The notes under the pieces: generated by a model
Database searches by the model: none
Told to the model about the DNA's origin: nothing
The model's input: the letters and a program-made list of their open reading frames with translations, nothing else
Position numbers and translations under genes: made by a program
In this document: positions 8,586 through 17,862 of the stretch, piece by piece
Layout: every line of letters starts with the position of its first letter
Position numbering within the stretch: the first letter of the stretch is position 1
Assembly: GCF_004358095.2 (NCBI RefSeq)
Contig: NZ_SMZJ02000004.1
Location: forward strand, 694,030-758,029
DNA from: Seonamhaeicola sediminis
GTDB taxonomy: Bacteria > Bacteroidota > Bacteroidia > Flavobacteriales > Flavobacteriaceae
Reading direction: 5' to 3'
Length of the DNA: 64,000 bases

Positions 8586-9082
8586 TGCATAGGGTACAAA
8601 AATGATTCTACCAATCTAAATAAAAGCTGCTTATCATCTGTTATTTCATAGGTTAAAAAGAGTTCTCCCCAAAATTCACCATCCGAGAAATCGGCAATAA
8701 TCCATTTGTGATTCAACATGTTTATGGTGTTAATCATCATGTTTCGGCCTTCACTGGAGGCATAGGGTATTATAGGGTGTTCTCCTTTTACCTCATTAAG
8801 CTTGTACAATTCATCTTTAATAAAGGGTATTAACTCATCTACCTCAAAACCTTGTCTTTCAAAATAACTAATGGCATCGTCATTCCTGTCTAGATTAAAA
8901 TGCGAAGCGTCTAAAAACGCTTCTTCTAAAACGTTTAAAGAATCTTTGTAAATCTTGATTTGAGAGTCGCTTTTCTCTAATTTGCTATTTAAATCCTCAA
9001 ATATGCGTTTAGAATTTACATATTGAAACAATACCAGAAGTATTGAAAAAATAAACAGATACATAAAAATTCGTTGTTTCAT
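8582..9082 (-). CDS. Membrane-anchored protein with coiled coil, unknown function
   Basis: A 166-residue protein with an N-terminal membrane helix (about residues 5-22), a short predicted coiled coil (about 28-55, SKLEKSDSQIKIYKDSLNV) and a C-terminal domain of about 100 residues ending in RLVESFLYPMH. It lies 56 bases downstream of the MBL-fold gene on the same strand and probably shares its transcript. I do not recognise a named family. Confidence 0.7.
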   Translation of the reverse strand: MKQRIFMYLFIFSILLVLFQYVNSKRIFEDLNSKLEKSDSQIKIYKDSLNVLEEAFLDASHFNLDRNDDAISYFERQGFEVDELIPFIKDELYKLNEVKGEHPIIPYASSEGRNMMINTINMLNHKWIIADFSDGEFWGELFLTYEITDDKQLLFRLVESFLYPMH

Positions 9083-9138
9083 CTTTATAAATTTAATACG
9101 CTTTTAGGGTTTTATGATGCATGAGGTTAAAAAAGTCA

Positions 9139-9900
9139 TTATATTGTTATTTGAAGACCATCATAAGCCAAAAATACATTTTCTGGTAACATACTTTCAA
9201 CCTCATCATGAAAACCAAGTAAATGGCTAATATGGGTTAAATACGCTTTTTCTGGGTTTACTTTTTTAATAAACTGCAAGGCTTCTTCTAAATTAAAATG
9301 CGATTGGTGTGGCTCTATACGTAAGGCATTAACCACTAACACCTTAACATTTTTAATTTTTTCAATCTCTTTGTTATTAACGGTTTTCATATCGGTTAAA
9401 TAGGCAAAATCACCAAACTTGAATCCAAAAACTTGCAATTCGGCATGTTTTCCGTTTACAGGCACCACCTCTAAGCCATTTATTTTAAAAGGTTCATTTT
9501 TAATTCTGTTTAAAATTACTGTGGGCGCTCCTGGATATTTGTTCTTTGTTTTAAAGACATATTTAAACCGTTTTTTTAATGATTTTAAAACACGTTTGTG
9601 TCCGTACAAAGGAATGTCGCCTTGCCTAAAATAAAAAGGTCTAATATCATCCAACCCCACAACATGGTCTGTATGCTCATGTGTAAATAAAATACTATCA
9701 ATCCTTTCAACCCCAGCTCTAAGCATTTGATACCTAAAATCAGGACCACAATCTACAACATATGTAAAAGCTCCCCATTCAACAAGCACTGAGACACGAA
9801 GTCTTTTGTCTTTTGGGTTTTCACTTAAACAAACAGGATGTTTACTCCCTATAATGGGGATACCTTGTGACGTGCCGGTGCCTAAAAAAGTAACTTTCAA
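9139..9900 (-). CDS. MBL-fold metallohydrolase (PhnP-like)
   Basis: A 253-residue metallo-beta-lactamase-fold hydrolase. The metal-binding motif HEHTDH is at residues 74-79 (first His at 74). The N-terminal GTGTSQGIPIIG segment, the DDIRPF and LTHISHLLGFHDEV stretches and the overall length fit the PhnP/RNase Z-like branch that hydrolyses cyclic or ordinary phosphodiesters. In Bacteroidetes this gene occurs without a phn operon, as here, so the substrate is not known. It is cytosolic and divergent from the 496-residue gene at 10105. Confidence 0.88.
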   Translation of the reverse strand: MKVTFLGTGTSQGIPIIGSKHPVCLSENPKDKRLRVSVLVEWGAFTYVVDCGPDFRYQMLRAGVERIDSILFTHEHTDHVVGLDDIRPFYFRQGDIPLYGHKRVLKSLKKRFKYVFKTKNKYPGAPTVILNRIKNEPFKINGLEVVPVNGKHAELQVFGFKFGDFAYLTDMKTVNNKEIEKIKNVKVLVVNALRIEPHQSHFNLEEALQFIKKVNPEKAYLTHISHLLGFHDEVESMLPENVFLAYDGLQITI

Positions 9901-10055
9901 TGTGTATGGTTTATCAAGAATTTTTGATGCAACTGCTTAAATAACTTTGATTAAATTAAAACCATTAACAGTTTATGGAAAATATCTTATTATATATATG
10001 AATTCTGTAAAATAATGTCCTAAGAATTCTACGCCCACAAAAATAATGTTATTTT

Positions 10056-10085
10056 TTTGTTTGGCTTACATATTTAATACCTTTG
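10056..10085 (+). promoter_or_regulatory. Bacteroidetes-type promoter (-33 TTTG, -7 TACCTTTG)
   Basis: TTTG at 10056-10059 is followed by 18 bases and then TACCTTTG at 10078-10085, a full match to the TTTG/TAnnTTTG Bacteroidetes promoter. Transcription would begin near 10092, a few bases before the ATG at 10105. Confidence 0.65.
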
Positions 10086-10104
10086 TGTGTAACGCAAATA
10101 ACCT

Positions 10105-11595
10105 ATGAATGATATGGATATAACCATAAAAGGAGACAAACCATTTGACGATGTACCTCCTATTAAATCTAAAGCACTTAGAATAAACCTCAATCAAAAT
10201 ATTTACGGAACTTTTGCTGAAATTGGCGCAGGTCAAGAAACATGTAGACAATTTTTTAGAGCTGGAGGTGCCTCTGGTACTATTGCAAAAGCTATGTCTG
10301 CATACGACAAATCTTTTAGTGATGCTATTTATGGGGCCGAAAAAGATGGGAGATACGTTACAGAATCTAGGCTACGCAAAATGCTTACCCATGAAATGAA
10401 TCTCATGGAAGAGCGTATTACCCGAGATAAAAACCCTGATAAAATATTCTTTTGTTATGCCAATACAGTGGCTACCATTGATTTTGCAAAACAGTTTAAA
10501 GGTCATGGTTGGGTTGGTATTAAATATCAAGTAGAGGCAAACCAAGATTACAATGAAATTATCTTGCATTTGAGATTTAAAGAAACCGATGCGAGACTAC
10601 AACAAGAAACCCTAGGAATTTTAGGTACAAACTTAATTTATGGTGCTTTTTATAAGTACAACGAACCTAAAAAACTATTACGGTATTTATATGATCATTT
10701 AGATAAAGACCAGTTAGAGATTGATACTATTAACTTCTCTGGACCTGTATTTAAAAATATTGACAACCGCTTAATGAGTTTGCAGCTTGTTAAAAATGGC
10801 ATGACAGATGCTGTTGTTTTTGGACCGGACGGCACCAATATACTGCCGGCTAGGGTTTTTTATAAGAAAAATATTTTAGCATTACGTGGTAGCTTCAGAC
10901 CCGTTACCAAGGTAAACATGGCTATGTATGAGAAGTCTTATGAGATGTTTGTCAATGAAAAGAAAGTAGATCCTAACAATACTATGGTGGTTTTTGAGAT
11001 TACACTTTCTAATTTAAGAGCCGAAGGCGAAATTGATGAGCAAGATTTTATAGATAGAGCAGATTTACTGTGTGCACTAGGACAATCTGTAATGATTTCA
11101 AACTTTAAAGAGTATTATAAGGTTGTTGAATACTTCTCTAATTATACCAAAGGAAGAATGGGTCTGGCTATGGGCGTTAATAATTTGATTGATATTTTTG
11201 ATGAAAAATATTACCGTCATATTAGTGGTGGTATTTTAGAGGCATTTGGAAAGTTATTCTTTAAAGATTTAAAAGTGTATTTATATCCAATGCATGATGA
11301 AAAAACCGGAGAACTTATAACCAGTGAAAACCTTAAGGTGTATCCGCGCATGAAAGAATTGTACAAATTCTTTAAATACAATGGTAAAGTAGTTGATATT
11401 ACCGATTACGATGAAAGTATTATGGATATTTTCTCTAGAAAAGCGCTTGATATGATTGATAAAGGCGAACCGGGTTGGGAAAATATGCTTCCAGAGGGAA
11501 CCGCAGATTTGATTAAGGATTATCGTTTATTTGGTTATACTAGAAAACCTTTAAAACCTTCAGCAATTAAACGAAGAACATCCATAAAAAAATAG
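10105..11595 (+). CDS. Conserved cytosolic protein of unknown function (496 residues)
   Basis: A large soluble protein with no signal peptide and no membrane helices. Near the N-terminus is NENIYGTF-like sequence (LNQNIYGTFAEIGAGQE), then FFRAGGASGTIAKAMSAYDK, later ITLSNLRAEGEID and YFSNYTKGRMGLAMGVNN; the C-terminus is very basic (KPSAIKRRTSIKK). From memory, close relatives across Flavobacteriia have been labelled 'TonB-dependent receptor' or 'nicotinate-nucleotide adenylyltransferase'. Neither fits: there is no barrel, signal peptide or HxGH nucleotidyltransferase motif. It is transcribed alone from a clear promoter. Confidence 0.8.
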   Translation: MNDMDITIKGDKPFDDVPPIKSKALRINLNQNIYGTFAEIGAGQETCRQFFRAGGASGTIAKAMSAYDKSFSDAIYGAEKDGRYVTESRLRKMLTHEMNLMEERITRDKNPDKIFFCYANTVATIDFAKQFKGHGWVGIKYQVEANQDYNEIILHLRFKETDARLQQETLGILGTNLIYGAFYKYNEPKKLLRYLYDHLDKDQLEIDTINFSGPVFKNIDNRLMSLQLVKNGMTDAVVFGPDGTNILPARVFYKKNILALRGSFRPVTKVNMAMYEKSYEMFVNEKKVDPNNTMVVFEITLSNLRAEGEIDEQDFIDRADLLCALGQSVMISNFKEYYKVVEYFSNYTKGRMGLAMGVNNLIDIFDEKYYRHISGGILEAFGKLFFKDLKVYLYPMHDEKTGELITSENLKVYPRMKELYKFFKYNGKVVDITDYDESIMDIFSRKALDMIDKGEPGWENMLPEGTADLIKDYRLFGYTRKPLKPSAIKRRTSIKK

Positions 11596-11675
11596 ATATT
11601 TCTAACTTCTTAGAAATCATAAGCTTTAATTTTTTTCTCTTTATTGTAATTTTTACTAATCCTGATAAATAACAG

Positions 11676-11709
11676 ACTTATCCTTTAGATTAAAATCTAA
11701 AGGATAAGT
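11676..11709. repeat. 34-bp perfect palindrome
   Basis: A 16-bp arm, ACTTATCCTTTAGATT, is followed by AA and its exact reverse complement. It lies in the 262-base gap between the 496-residue gene and the ThuA lipoprotein. No T-run follows on either strand, so it is not a standard terminator. Apart from a weaker TTCTAA/TTAGAA hairpin just after the stop at 11595, nothing else was seen in this gap. Confidence 0.75.
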
Positions 11710-11857
11710 TACAAGTATTTAGAGGAAAGGTTGAAAAAAATCAGATTAAGAGTTGAGTAGGTCTTCAATTTGTATAAATTACAACCATGAAAGATTTTAA
11801 ACGGTTAGGAGTTTATAATTAAGTATCTTTCAAAAAATCATTAATAAATAACCAGAG

Positions 11858-12895
11858 ATGCGATTTCTACATTCCATTTTACTTCTAGTTTATTTAGCAG
11901 CCTTCATAAATTGTAAAGGCAAAGCAACCGCCAATATTCCTGTTAAAAAATTAAAAGCATTAATTATAGACGGCGAGAATAGTCATGGTATATGGCCAAA
12001 AAGTACATTTATGATGAAAGACTATTTGGAGCAAACTGGTCTTTTTGAAGTGGATATAAATCGTACTACATATAATTGGGTAGGCCCTCATCATGACGAA
12101 GTTGAAGGGGTTGAAGATATTTCAGAGCTCTTAACCATTTACCCTCTTAATGATGGAAAGAAAAGATGGGTAGTTGACTCTCCCAAACCTGACCCAAATT
12201 TTAGTCCTGAATTTGAAAATTATGATGTGGTTATCTCTAATTTTGGTTGGAAGTCATCCGATTGGACTGAATCTGCTAAATCAAATTTTGTAAGCTATAT
12301 AAAGAACGGAGGAGGTCTGGTGGTAATACATGCTGCGAATAATGCTTGGGGAGATTGGGATGAGTTTAATACAATGATAGGTCTTGGTGGCTGGGGCGGA
12401 AGAGATGTAAACTCAGGGCCTTATGTTTTTTACAACAACAATAATGAAATTGAATATGACTATTCTGAAGGCATGTGTGGTTCTCATGGAAAAAAGCAGG
12501 AATTCCAAATACAAACAAGAATGCCAGACCACCCTATTATGAAAAATCTTCCTCAATTATGGATGCACGGCAAGGATGAGCTCTATGAGCGTTTACGTGG
12601 TCCCGGAAAAAACATAACCATTTTAGCTACAGCTTATTCTAATGCTGATGAAGATAGTAAGAGAACAGGAAGGCATGAACCCATGTTAATGACCTTGAAT
12701 TATGGTCAAGGTAGAATCTTCCACTCAACGTTAGGCCATATGGACTATTCTATGGAGTGTGTTGGTTTTATAACAACGCTTCAAAGGGGTACTGAATGGG
12801 CTGCTACTGGAAAAGTAACTCAACTAGTACCTGAAGATTTTCCAACTAAAGATAGTTCTAGTGTTAGAAAATGGACATATAAACCAGTTAATTAA
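11858..12895 (+). CDS. ThuA-domain lipoprotein
   Basis: A 345-residue lipoprotein: the signal peptide ends at AAFINCKGKA with lipidated Cys19. The body is a ThuA-like class I glutamine-amidotransferase-fold domain (about residues 32-310), with ALIIDGENSHG at its start, GGGLVVIHAANNAWGDW in the middle and the metal/sugar-site-like stretch HEPMLMTLNYGQGRIFHSTLGH near the end. ThuA-like domains are common in sugar and keto-sugar metabolism of Bacteroidetes; the substrate is not known. It heads a run with a DUF1801 and a VOC gene. Confidence 0.87.
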   Translation: MRFLHSILLLVYLAAFINCKGKATANIPVKKLKALIIDGENSHGIWPKSTFMMKDYLEQTGLFEVDINRTTYNWVGPHHDEVEGVEDISELLTIYPLNDGKKRWVVDSPKPDPNFSPEFENYDVVISNFGWKSSDWTESAKSNFVSYIKNGGGLVVIHAANNAWGDWDEFNTMIGLGGWGGRDVNSGPYVFYNNNNEIEYDYSEGMCGSHGKKQEFQIQTRMPDHPIMKNLPQLWMHGKDELYERLRGPGKNITILATAYSNADEDSKRTGRHEPMLMTLNYGQGRIFHSTLGHMDYSMECVGFITTLQRGTEWAATGKVTQLVPEDFPTKDSSSVRKWTYKPVN

Positions 12896-12902
12896 TTTAG
12901 CC

Positions 12903-13322
12903 TTGAAACTAGTTACTAACCCAAAAGTAGAATCAATTTTCTGTAATTACCCTAATTCTGTTAAAAAACAGATGCAAAAACTAAGGGAATTAATAATTGA
13001 AACGGCCAGACAAACTGAAAAAATTGAAACCTTAGAGGAAACTTTAAAATGGGGAGAACCCAGTTTTATTACTAAACAAGGGAGTACCTTAAGAATAGAT
13101 TGGAAACCTCAAACCCCTGAGCAGTATGGTATGTACTTTCAATGCACAAGTAGGTTAATATCTACTTTTAAATCTATTTTTAAAAACAATTTTGAATTTG
13201 AAGGTAAAAGAGCAATAATTTTTAAAGTTGATGAAAATATACCAGTTGAAGCTTTAAAACATTGTATAAAGGCTGCTTTAACTTACCATAAAGTAAAACA
13301 TTTACCAACTTTGGGCATTTAA
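12903..13322 (+). CDS. DUF1801-family protein
   Basis: A small alpha/beta protein of 139 residues related to the YdhG-like DUF1801 family. Typical features are ETLEETLKWGEPSFITKQG (about residues 42-60), the WKPQTPEQYGMYF strand and the C-terminal helix HCIKAALTYHKVKHLPTLG. The chosen start is TTG at 12903, because the family begins with a KLVTNPKVESIFCNYP-like segment. An ATG at 12861 in the same frame would add 14 residues but would overlap the ThuA gene by 35 bases. The function of the family is unsettled. Confidence 0.8.
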   Translation: MKLVTNPKVESIFCNYPNSVKKQMQKLRELIIETARQTEKIETLEETLKWGEPSFITKQGSTLRIDWKPQTPEQYGMYFQCTSRLISTFKSIFKNNFEFEGKRAIIFKVDENIPVEALKHCIKAALTYHKVKHLPTLGI

Positions 13323-13349
13323 ATTTGTATATTTAGAAAAACTCAAAAC

Positions 13350-13721
13350 ATGAAACTAGGTGCTTTTTCTATAAGTCTTGCTGTTAAAAATATTCTCATA
13401 TCAAAGGAGTTTTATGAAACTCTAGGATTCAAAGTATTTGCCGGTGACATTGAAAAAAACTATCTTATAATGAAAAATGGAAATGCTATTGTTGGTTTAT
13501 TTCAAGGAATGTTTGAAAATAACATTTTAACTTTTAATCCTGGTTGGGATGAAAATGCAAATACTCTAGAAAAATTTGATGATGTAAGAGAAATTCAAAA
13601 ACACTTAAAATCTAATAACATAGCTTTAACTAATGAAGCTGATGAATCTACATCGGGGCCTGCTAATTTTGTTGTTTTAGACCCTGATGGAAACATTATA
13701 TTGGTAGATCAGCATGTATAG
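13350..13721 (+). CDS. VOC-family (glyoxalase/bleomycin-resistance fold) protein
   Basis: A 123-residue vicinal-oxygen-chelate protein with the paired beta-alpha-beta-beta-beta layout. It starts LGAFSISLAVKNILISKEFY (first module) and ends FVVLDPDGNIILVDQHV (second module with the expected metal-side strand). It lies 27 bases after the DUF1801 gene, and such pairs are frequent in Bacteroidetes. The substrate is unknown; glyoxalase or a small-molecule dioxygenase or binding role are all possible. Confidence 0.85.
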   Translation: MKLGAFSISLAVKNILISKEFYETLGFKVFAGDIEKNYLIMKNGNAIVGLFQGMFENNILTFNPGWDENANTLEKFDDVREIQKHLKSNNIALTNEADESTSGPANFVVLDPDGNIILVDQHV

Positions 13722-14858
13722 TTATAAGACCAAACACTTGGTTAAAGTATCTTCATAGATAGCTTCATATTGAGGAACAATGGCATGTATATCAAACTTT
13801 AAAGATTGTGTTCTGGCATTTTTCTTAAACTTTTTAAGTCGATTTTCATCCCTTAAAATATGAAGTACGTTTTTAGTCATATCATCTACATCACCCACAT
13901 TACTTAAAAAACCAGAAAAACCATGAATGTTAACTTCTGGAATACCTCCCGTATTACTTGATATCACGGGAACACCAGAGGCCATAGCCTCTAATGCCGC
14001 CAAACCAAAACTTTCTGTAAGTGATGGCAATAAAAATAAATCACTAAAGCAAAGTATTTTATCTATTTCATTACTCCTTCCAAAGAAAATTACTTTATCT
14101 ATTATGCCCAATTCCATACAGCGTTGTTCTACATTTTCCTTCTCTGGTCCTTCTCCAATAAACATTAATTTGGCAGGTATTTCTTTTTGAATATTATAAA
14201 ATACACTTATAACATCTTGAACCCGCTTTACAGGTCTTAAATTACTAATGTGCGTTATTATTTTTTCATCTTCATTTGCCATCATACCTCGCTGACAATC
14301 TTTGAATTGATGGTTATATTTATCTAAATCTATAAAATTAGGAACTACATTTATTTTATTCTTAATGTCGAATAAACGTAAGGTATCTTCTTTTAAACTT
14401 TTTGACACTGCCGTTACAGCATCCGATTTATTGATACTAAATGTTACAGCAGACTTGTAAAACGGATGACTACCCACCAACGTTATATCTGTACCGTGAA
14501 GTGTTGTAACAATGGGTACATGAATATGTTCCTCTAATAACATTTTTTTTGCCATATATGCTGCATAAGCGTGTGGTATAGCGTAATGAACATGAAGGAT
14601 TTCAATTTTATGAAGCTTAACCATATCTACCAATTTACTAGACAAAGCCAGCTCATAGGGTTGATAGTGAAATAACGGATATTCTGGTACATTTACTTCA
14701 TGATAATGTACATTGTTACTTATCAATTCTAACCGAACTGGTTGACGATAGGTTATAAAATGAATCTCATGACCGCGTTTAGAAAGTTCCAAACCCAACT
14801 CTGTAGCTACAACACCACTACCTCCAAATGTAGGATAACAAACAATCCCTATATTCAT
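13722..14858 (-). CDS. bshA: N-acetyl-alpha-D-glucosaminyl L-malate synthase (bacillithiol synthesis)
   Basis: A GT4-family glycosyltransferase that joins GlcNAc from UDP-GlcNAc to L-malate, the first step in making bacillithiol. The 378-residue protein opens with IGIVCYPTFGGSGVVATELG (nucleotide loop), has HVHYAIPHAYAAYMAKK and TLHGTDITLVG, which are characteristic of BshA, and closes with the retaining E-x7-E motif (ESFGLAALEAMASGVPVI). BshB and BshC are not in the window. It lies 85 bases downstream of the GH3/beta-lactamase fusion on the same strand and abuts the VOC gene end to end. Confidence 0.93.
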   Translation of the reverse strand: MNIGIVCYPTFGGSGVVATELGLELSKRGHEIHFITYRQPVRLELISNNVHYHEVNVPEYPLFHYQPYELALSSKLVDMVKLHKIEILHVHYAIPHAYAAYMAKKMLLEEHIHVPIVTTLHGTDITLVGSHPFYKSAVTFSINKSDAVTAVSKSLKEDTLRLFDIKNKINVVPNFIDLDKYNHQFKDCQRGMMANEDEKIITHISNLRPVKRVQDVISVFYNIQKEIPAKLMFIGEGPEKENVEQRCMELGIIDKVIFFGRSNEIDKILCFSDLFLLPSLTESFGLAALEAMASGVPVISSNTGGIPEVNIHGFSGFLSNVGDVDDMTKNVLHILRDENRLKKFKKNARTQSLKFDIHAIVPQYEAIYEDTLTKCLVL

Positions 14859-14866
14859 ATTTTAAG

Positions 14867-14898
14867 TTTTAAGTGCCTAAAATTTTAAGTACCTAAAG
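14867..14898. repeat. Two tandem 16-bp units in the bshA upstream gap
   Basis: TTTTAAGTGCCTAAAA (14867-14882) is followed directly by TTTTAAGTACCTAAAG (14883-14898), which differs at two positions. A further related piece, TTTAAGTGCTTTA, lies at 14934-14946. They fill the 85-base gap between bshA and the upstream gene. Confidence 0.6.
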
Positions 14899-14943
14899 TC
14901 ACTTGACAACTTTAAATGCTTAGAACTTTAAACTTTAAGTGCT

Positions 14944-17862
14944 TTATTCTTCTATCGCTTCATAAATAAAGCGCTGTATTTCTGTTCTAATATTTTCTTT
15001 TAACAATAAATTTTTTCCTGCTTTAGGGTAGGTTCTATTTGCTAAAAATACATATACAATTTCATATTCGGGATCTGCCCAAGCATAAGTTCCAGTAAAA
15101 CCAGAATGGCCAAAACTAGTCATTGATACACAACCACAAGTTGGTCCTTCTTCTTCCAACTGTGGCTTATCAAAACCTACACCTCGCCTATTATCACTTT
15201 CACAAAAATAGCAAGTATTAAACTTATCTATAGTTTCTGGTTTTAAGTATCGTTTGGCTCCATAAAACCCCTTTTGCAAAAACATCTGCATAATTTTAGC
15301 TACATCGTTAGCATTACTAAAAATACCAGCGTGACCTCCTACTCCATTTTGCATTGCAGCTCCCATATCATGAACAAAACCATGCACTTTTTGATACCTG
15401 TAATAATCATCAATTTCGGTAGGCACAATTTTTTTATTACTAATTTTATAATATGGGTTATATAAAGTATGGTTTGCTCCTAACGACTGATAAAAATGCT
15501 CTTGTACCAATTTGTCTAAACCTTTGTCGTAATGAGTTTCAATAAATTTCTTTAAAATATAATAAGGAAAGTCACTGTACCTATATTTTAACCTATCTAA
15601 TAGCTCAGATTCTCTGATGATTTTTTGTATAGAATCCTGATAGTCTGACCTTAAATAAAGTGTCTTGGCAACTTCAATGTTAAAAGTGTCAGTCTTGGTA
15701 GTTCTATAATATTTTTCACTTGGCCTTTTAGTAACAGAATCTAAAGTATGATAATAGAAAGGTTCCCACGGACGTAACCTGGCATAGTGAGAAAGCATTT
15801 TTTTAATTGTAATGTCTTGTTTATTAGATCCTTTGTATTCTGGTAAAATATCAGATAACTTATTATCCAAAGACACTAAACCTTGCTCTTCAAGCTCCAT
15901 TAAAAGAGGTAATGTGGCCAGAATCTTAGTTAAGGACGCTACATCATAAATGTCATCAAAAGATACCTTCTCCTTTCCTTCATAGGTATGTTTACCAAAA
16001 TTTTTGTTATATATTATCTTTCCTTTTCTAGCTATTAACAGCTGAATACCAGGAGTCATTTTTTTTTGTACTGCCAATTGAGCTATAGAATCAACTTTTT
16101 TTAATTTTTCAGAACTCATCCCAACGCGTTCGGGTACCGTATACCCCAAACGCTTGATATCATTATATTCTATTCCTGTATTTGTACTAAAATTATTTCC
16201 TACAGAAACAGGTAATGCACCTTTTGCATCTATAGCTCCAAAAATAATTTGTGCTGATTTTTGTTGAGCTATTTCACTGTTTTGATAACTAACTACTATA
16301 CTTTCAATATTTTCAACAGATTTTAAATCTAGTAGCGCATACGGTTTGGTGAAAACATCAAGAATAACATCATGAGTTCTGGCAATTTCTTGTAACCAAA
16401 TCAATTCATTATCAGAAAATTTATAAGACTTCCAAGGGTTAGCATTAGATTTATGAAAGCCAATTACAACCGTATTATAAGCCTGAAGTTTACCTATTAA
16501 ATCGTCTAGTTCATGGGATTTAACATGATGTACTCTGGTATATTTTTTTAGTTTATCAAAAAATGGAGTCCCGCTATCATCACCCATTTGTACATAGGCT
16601 ATTTTCTTGGTTTCTAATTGCCTTAAAGGAAGTAAATCACTTTTATTTTTAACGACTGTAAGAGCGCTTTCAATTAATTCTTCATATAAAACATCATCCT
16701 CTAGTCTATTTAAATCTGATACCAAATTAGATAACCCAATAGGTTCATAATTATGTAGCCCGACCTTATATTTTGCTTGAAGAATTTTTTTTACTGAATG
16801 TGACAAACGTGCTTCTGTAATTTCGCCATTATTATAGGCTCTCACTATTTTTAAAATACCTATTTCTGGATCTTCAGACATGAGCATTACATCATTACCT
16901 GCTTTAAAAGCAGCTAAATCAATATCTCCAGTTAAATCGAAATCTGCAGCACCTTTCATAGTGAGCGCATCAGTGAAAATAAGCCCTTGAAACCCTAAAG
17001 AATCTTTTAAAATATTACTTATGATATGTTTTGATAATGACGAAGGATACCCATTTTCACTTTCCAAACTCGGCACATTCAAATGCGCCACCATAACACT
17101 TGAGAGTCCTTTTTTAATCAGCTTTTTGTAAGGGTACAATTCGATAGAGTCAATACGTTTTGCATCAAAATTGATAGTTGGTAAGGTTTTATGAGAGTCT
17201 TGATCTGTATCACCATGACCAGGAAAATGTTTAGCGTTGGCTAAAACGCCCGCATTTTGCATACCTTTCATAAATGCAAGTGCCTTATCGGTTACATTAT
17301 CTCTATCTTCGCCAAATGACCTATTTCCAATAATAGGGTTATCGGGATTTGTATTAATATCAACAACCGGAGCAAAGTTAAAATGTACGCCAATACGTTT
17401 GCAATGTTCACCAATGTGTTTTCCTGTTTTTTCAATTAAAGAATTATCTTTAATGGCACCAAGCGTCATATTCCATGGAAATGCATAAGTAGAATCTAGT
17501 CTCATGCTTAAGCCCCATTCTGCATCCATACCAATTAGCAAGGGAATTTTAGAAATAGACTGTAATTCATTATTTAACTTGGCTTGTTTAACAGGACCTC
17601 CATTTGAATAAATTATTCCACCAATATGCTGATTACGTATAAGCTTAACAATCTTATTTTTTGTAGCAGCATCTTGGTTAGACATTACTTGAACCATATA
17701 CAACTGCCCTACTTTTTCCTTTAAAGAAAGGGAATTATAAACGCTATCTACCCATTTTTTTTGGGATTGAACATCGGTAGCAAATAAAGGATTGGGAGTG
17801 GTTTGTCCTTGCAGGTTACAAAAAACAAAAAGTAAAACTATTATAGTTAAGATTTGACGCAT
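14944..17862 (-). CDS. GH3 beta-N-acetylglucosaminidase (NagZ-like) fused to a serine beta-lactamase-fold domain
   Basis: A 972-residue secreted protein (signal peptide about 1-19). Domain 1, about 35-370, is glycoside hydrolase family 3 with the NagZ signature KHFPGHGDTDQDSH at 211-224; D222 and H224 form the expected acid/base dyad, and D298 in FTDALTMKG is the expected nucleophile. A linking domain of about 375-560 follows. Domain 2, about 585-965, is a class C beta-lactamase/esterase fold with S643 and K646 in ASLTK. In Bacillus the separate NagZ and AmiE proteins with these two folds remove GlcNAc and then split MurNAc from peptide. This fusion could do both steps in the periplasm, which is inference. 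bshA follows. Confidence 0.88.
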   Translation of the reverse strand: MRQILTIIVLLFVFCNLQGQTTPNPLFATDVQSQKKWVDSVYNSLSLKEKVGQLYMVQVMSNQDAATKNKIVKLIRNQHIGGIIYSNGGPVKQAKLNNELQSISKIPLLIGMDAEWGLSMRLDSTYAFPWNMTLGAIKDNSLIEKTGKHIGEHCKRIGVHFNFAPVVDINTNPDNPIIGNRSFGEDRDNVTDKALAFMKGMQNAGVLANAKHFPGHGDTDQDSHKTLPTINFDAKRIDSIELYPYKKLIKKGLSSVMVAHLNVPSLESENGYPSSLSKHIISNILKDSLGFQGLIFTDALTMKGAADFDLTGDIDLAAFKAGNDVMLMSEDPEIGILKIVRAYNNGEITEARLSHSVKKILQAKYKVGLHNYEPIGLSNLVSDLNRLEDDVLYEELIESALTVVKNKSDLLPLRQLETKKIAYVQMGDDSGTPFFDKLKKYTRVHHVKSHELDDLIGKLQAYNTVVIGFHKSNANPWKSYKFSDNELIWLQEIARTHDVILDVFTKPYALLDLKSVENIESIVVSYQNSEIAQQKSAQIIFGAIDAKGALPVSVGNNFSTNTGIEYNDIKRLGYTVPERVGMSSEKLKKVDSIAQLAVQKKMTPGIQLLIARKGKIIYNKNFGKHTYEGKEKVSFDDIYDVASLTKILATLPLLMELEEQGLVSLDNKLSDILPEYKGSNKQDITIKKMLSHYARLRPWEPFYYHTLDSVTKRPSEKYYRTTKTDTFNIEVAKTLYLRSDYQDSIQKIIRESELLDRLKYRYSDFPYYILKKFIETHYDKGLDKLVQEHFYQSLGANHTLYNPYYKISNKKIVPTEIDDYYRYQKVHGFVHDMGAAMQNGVGGHAGIFSNANDVAKIMQMFLQKGFYGAKRYLKPETIDKFNTCYFCESDNRRGVGFDKPQLEEEGPTCGCVSMTSFGHSGFTGTYAWADPEYEIVYVFLANRTYPKAGKNLLLKENIRTEIQRFIYEAIEE

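Noticed and set aside
12861-12902. Earlier ATG for the DUF1801 gene
   Set aside because: It adds 14 residues (MLENGHINQLINLA) that overlap the ThuA gene and do not look like the family; the TTG at 12903 fits better.
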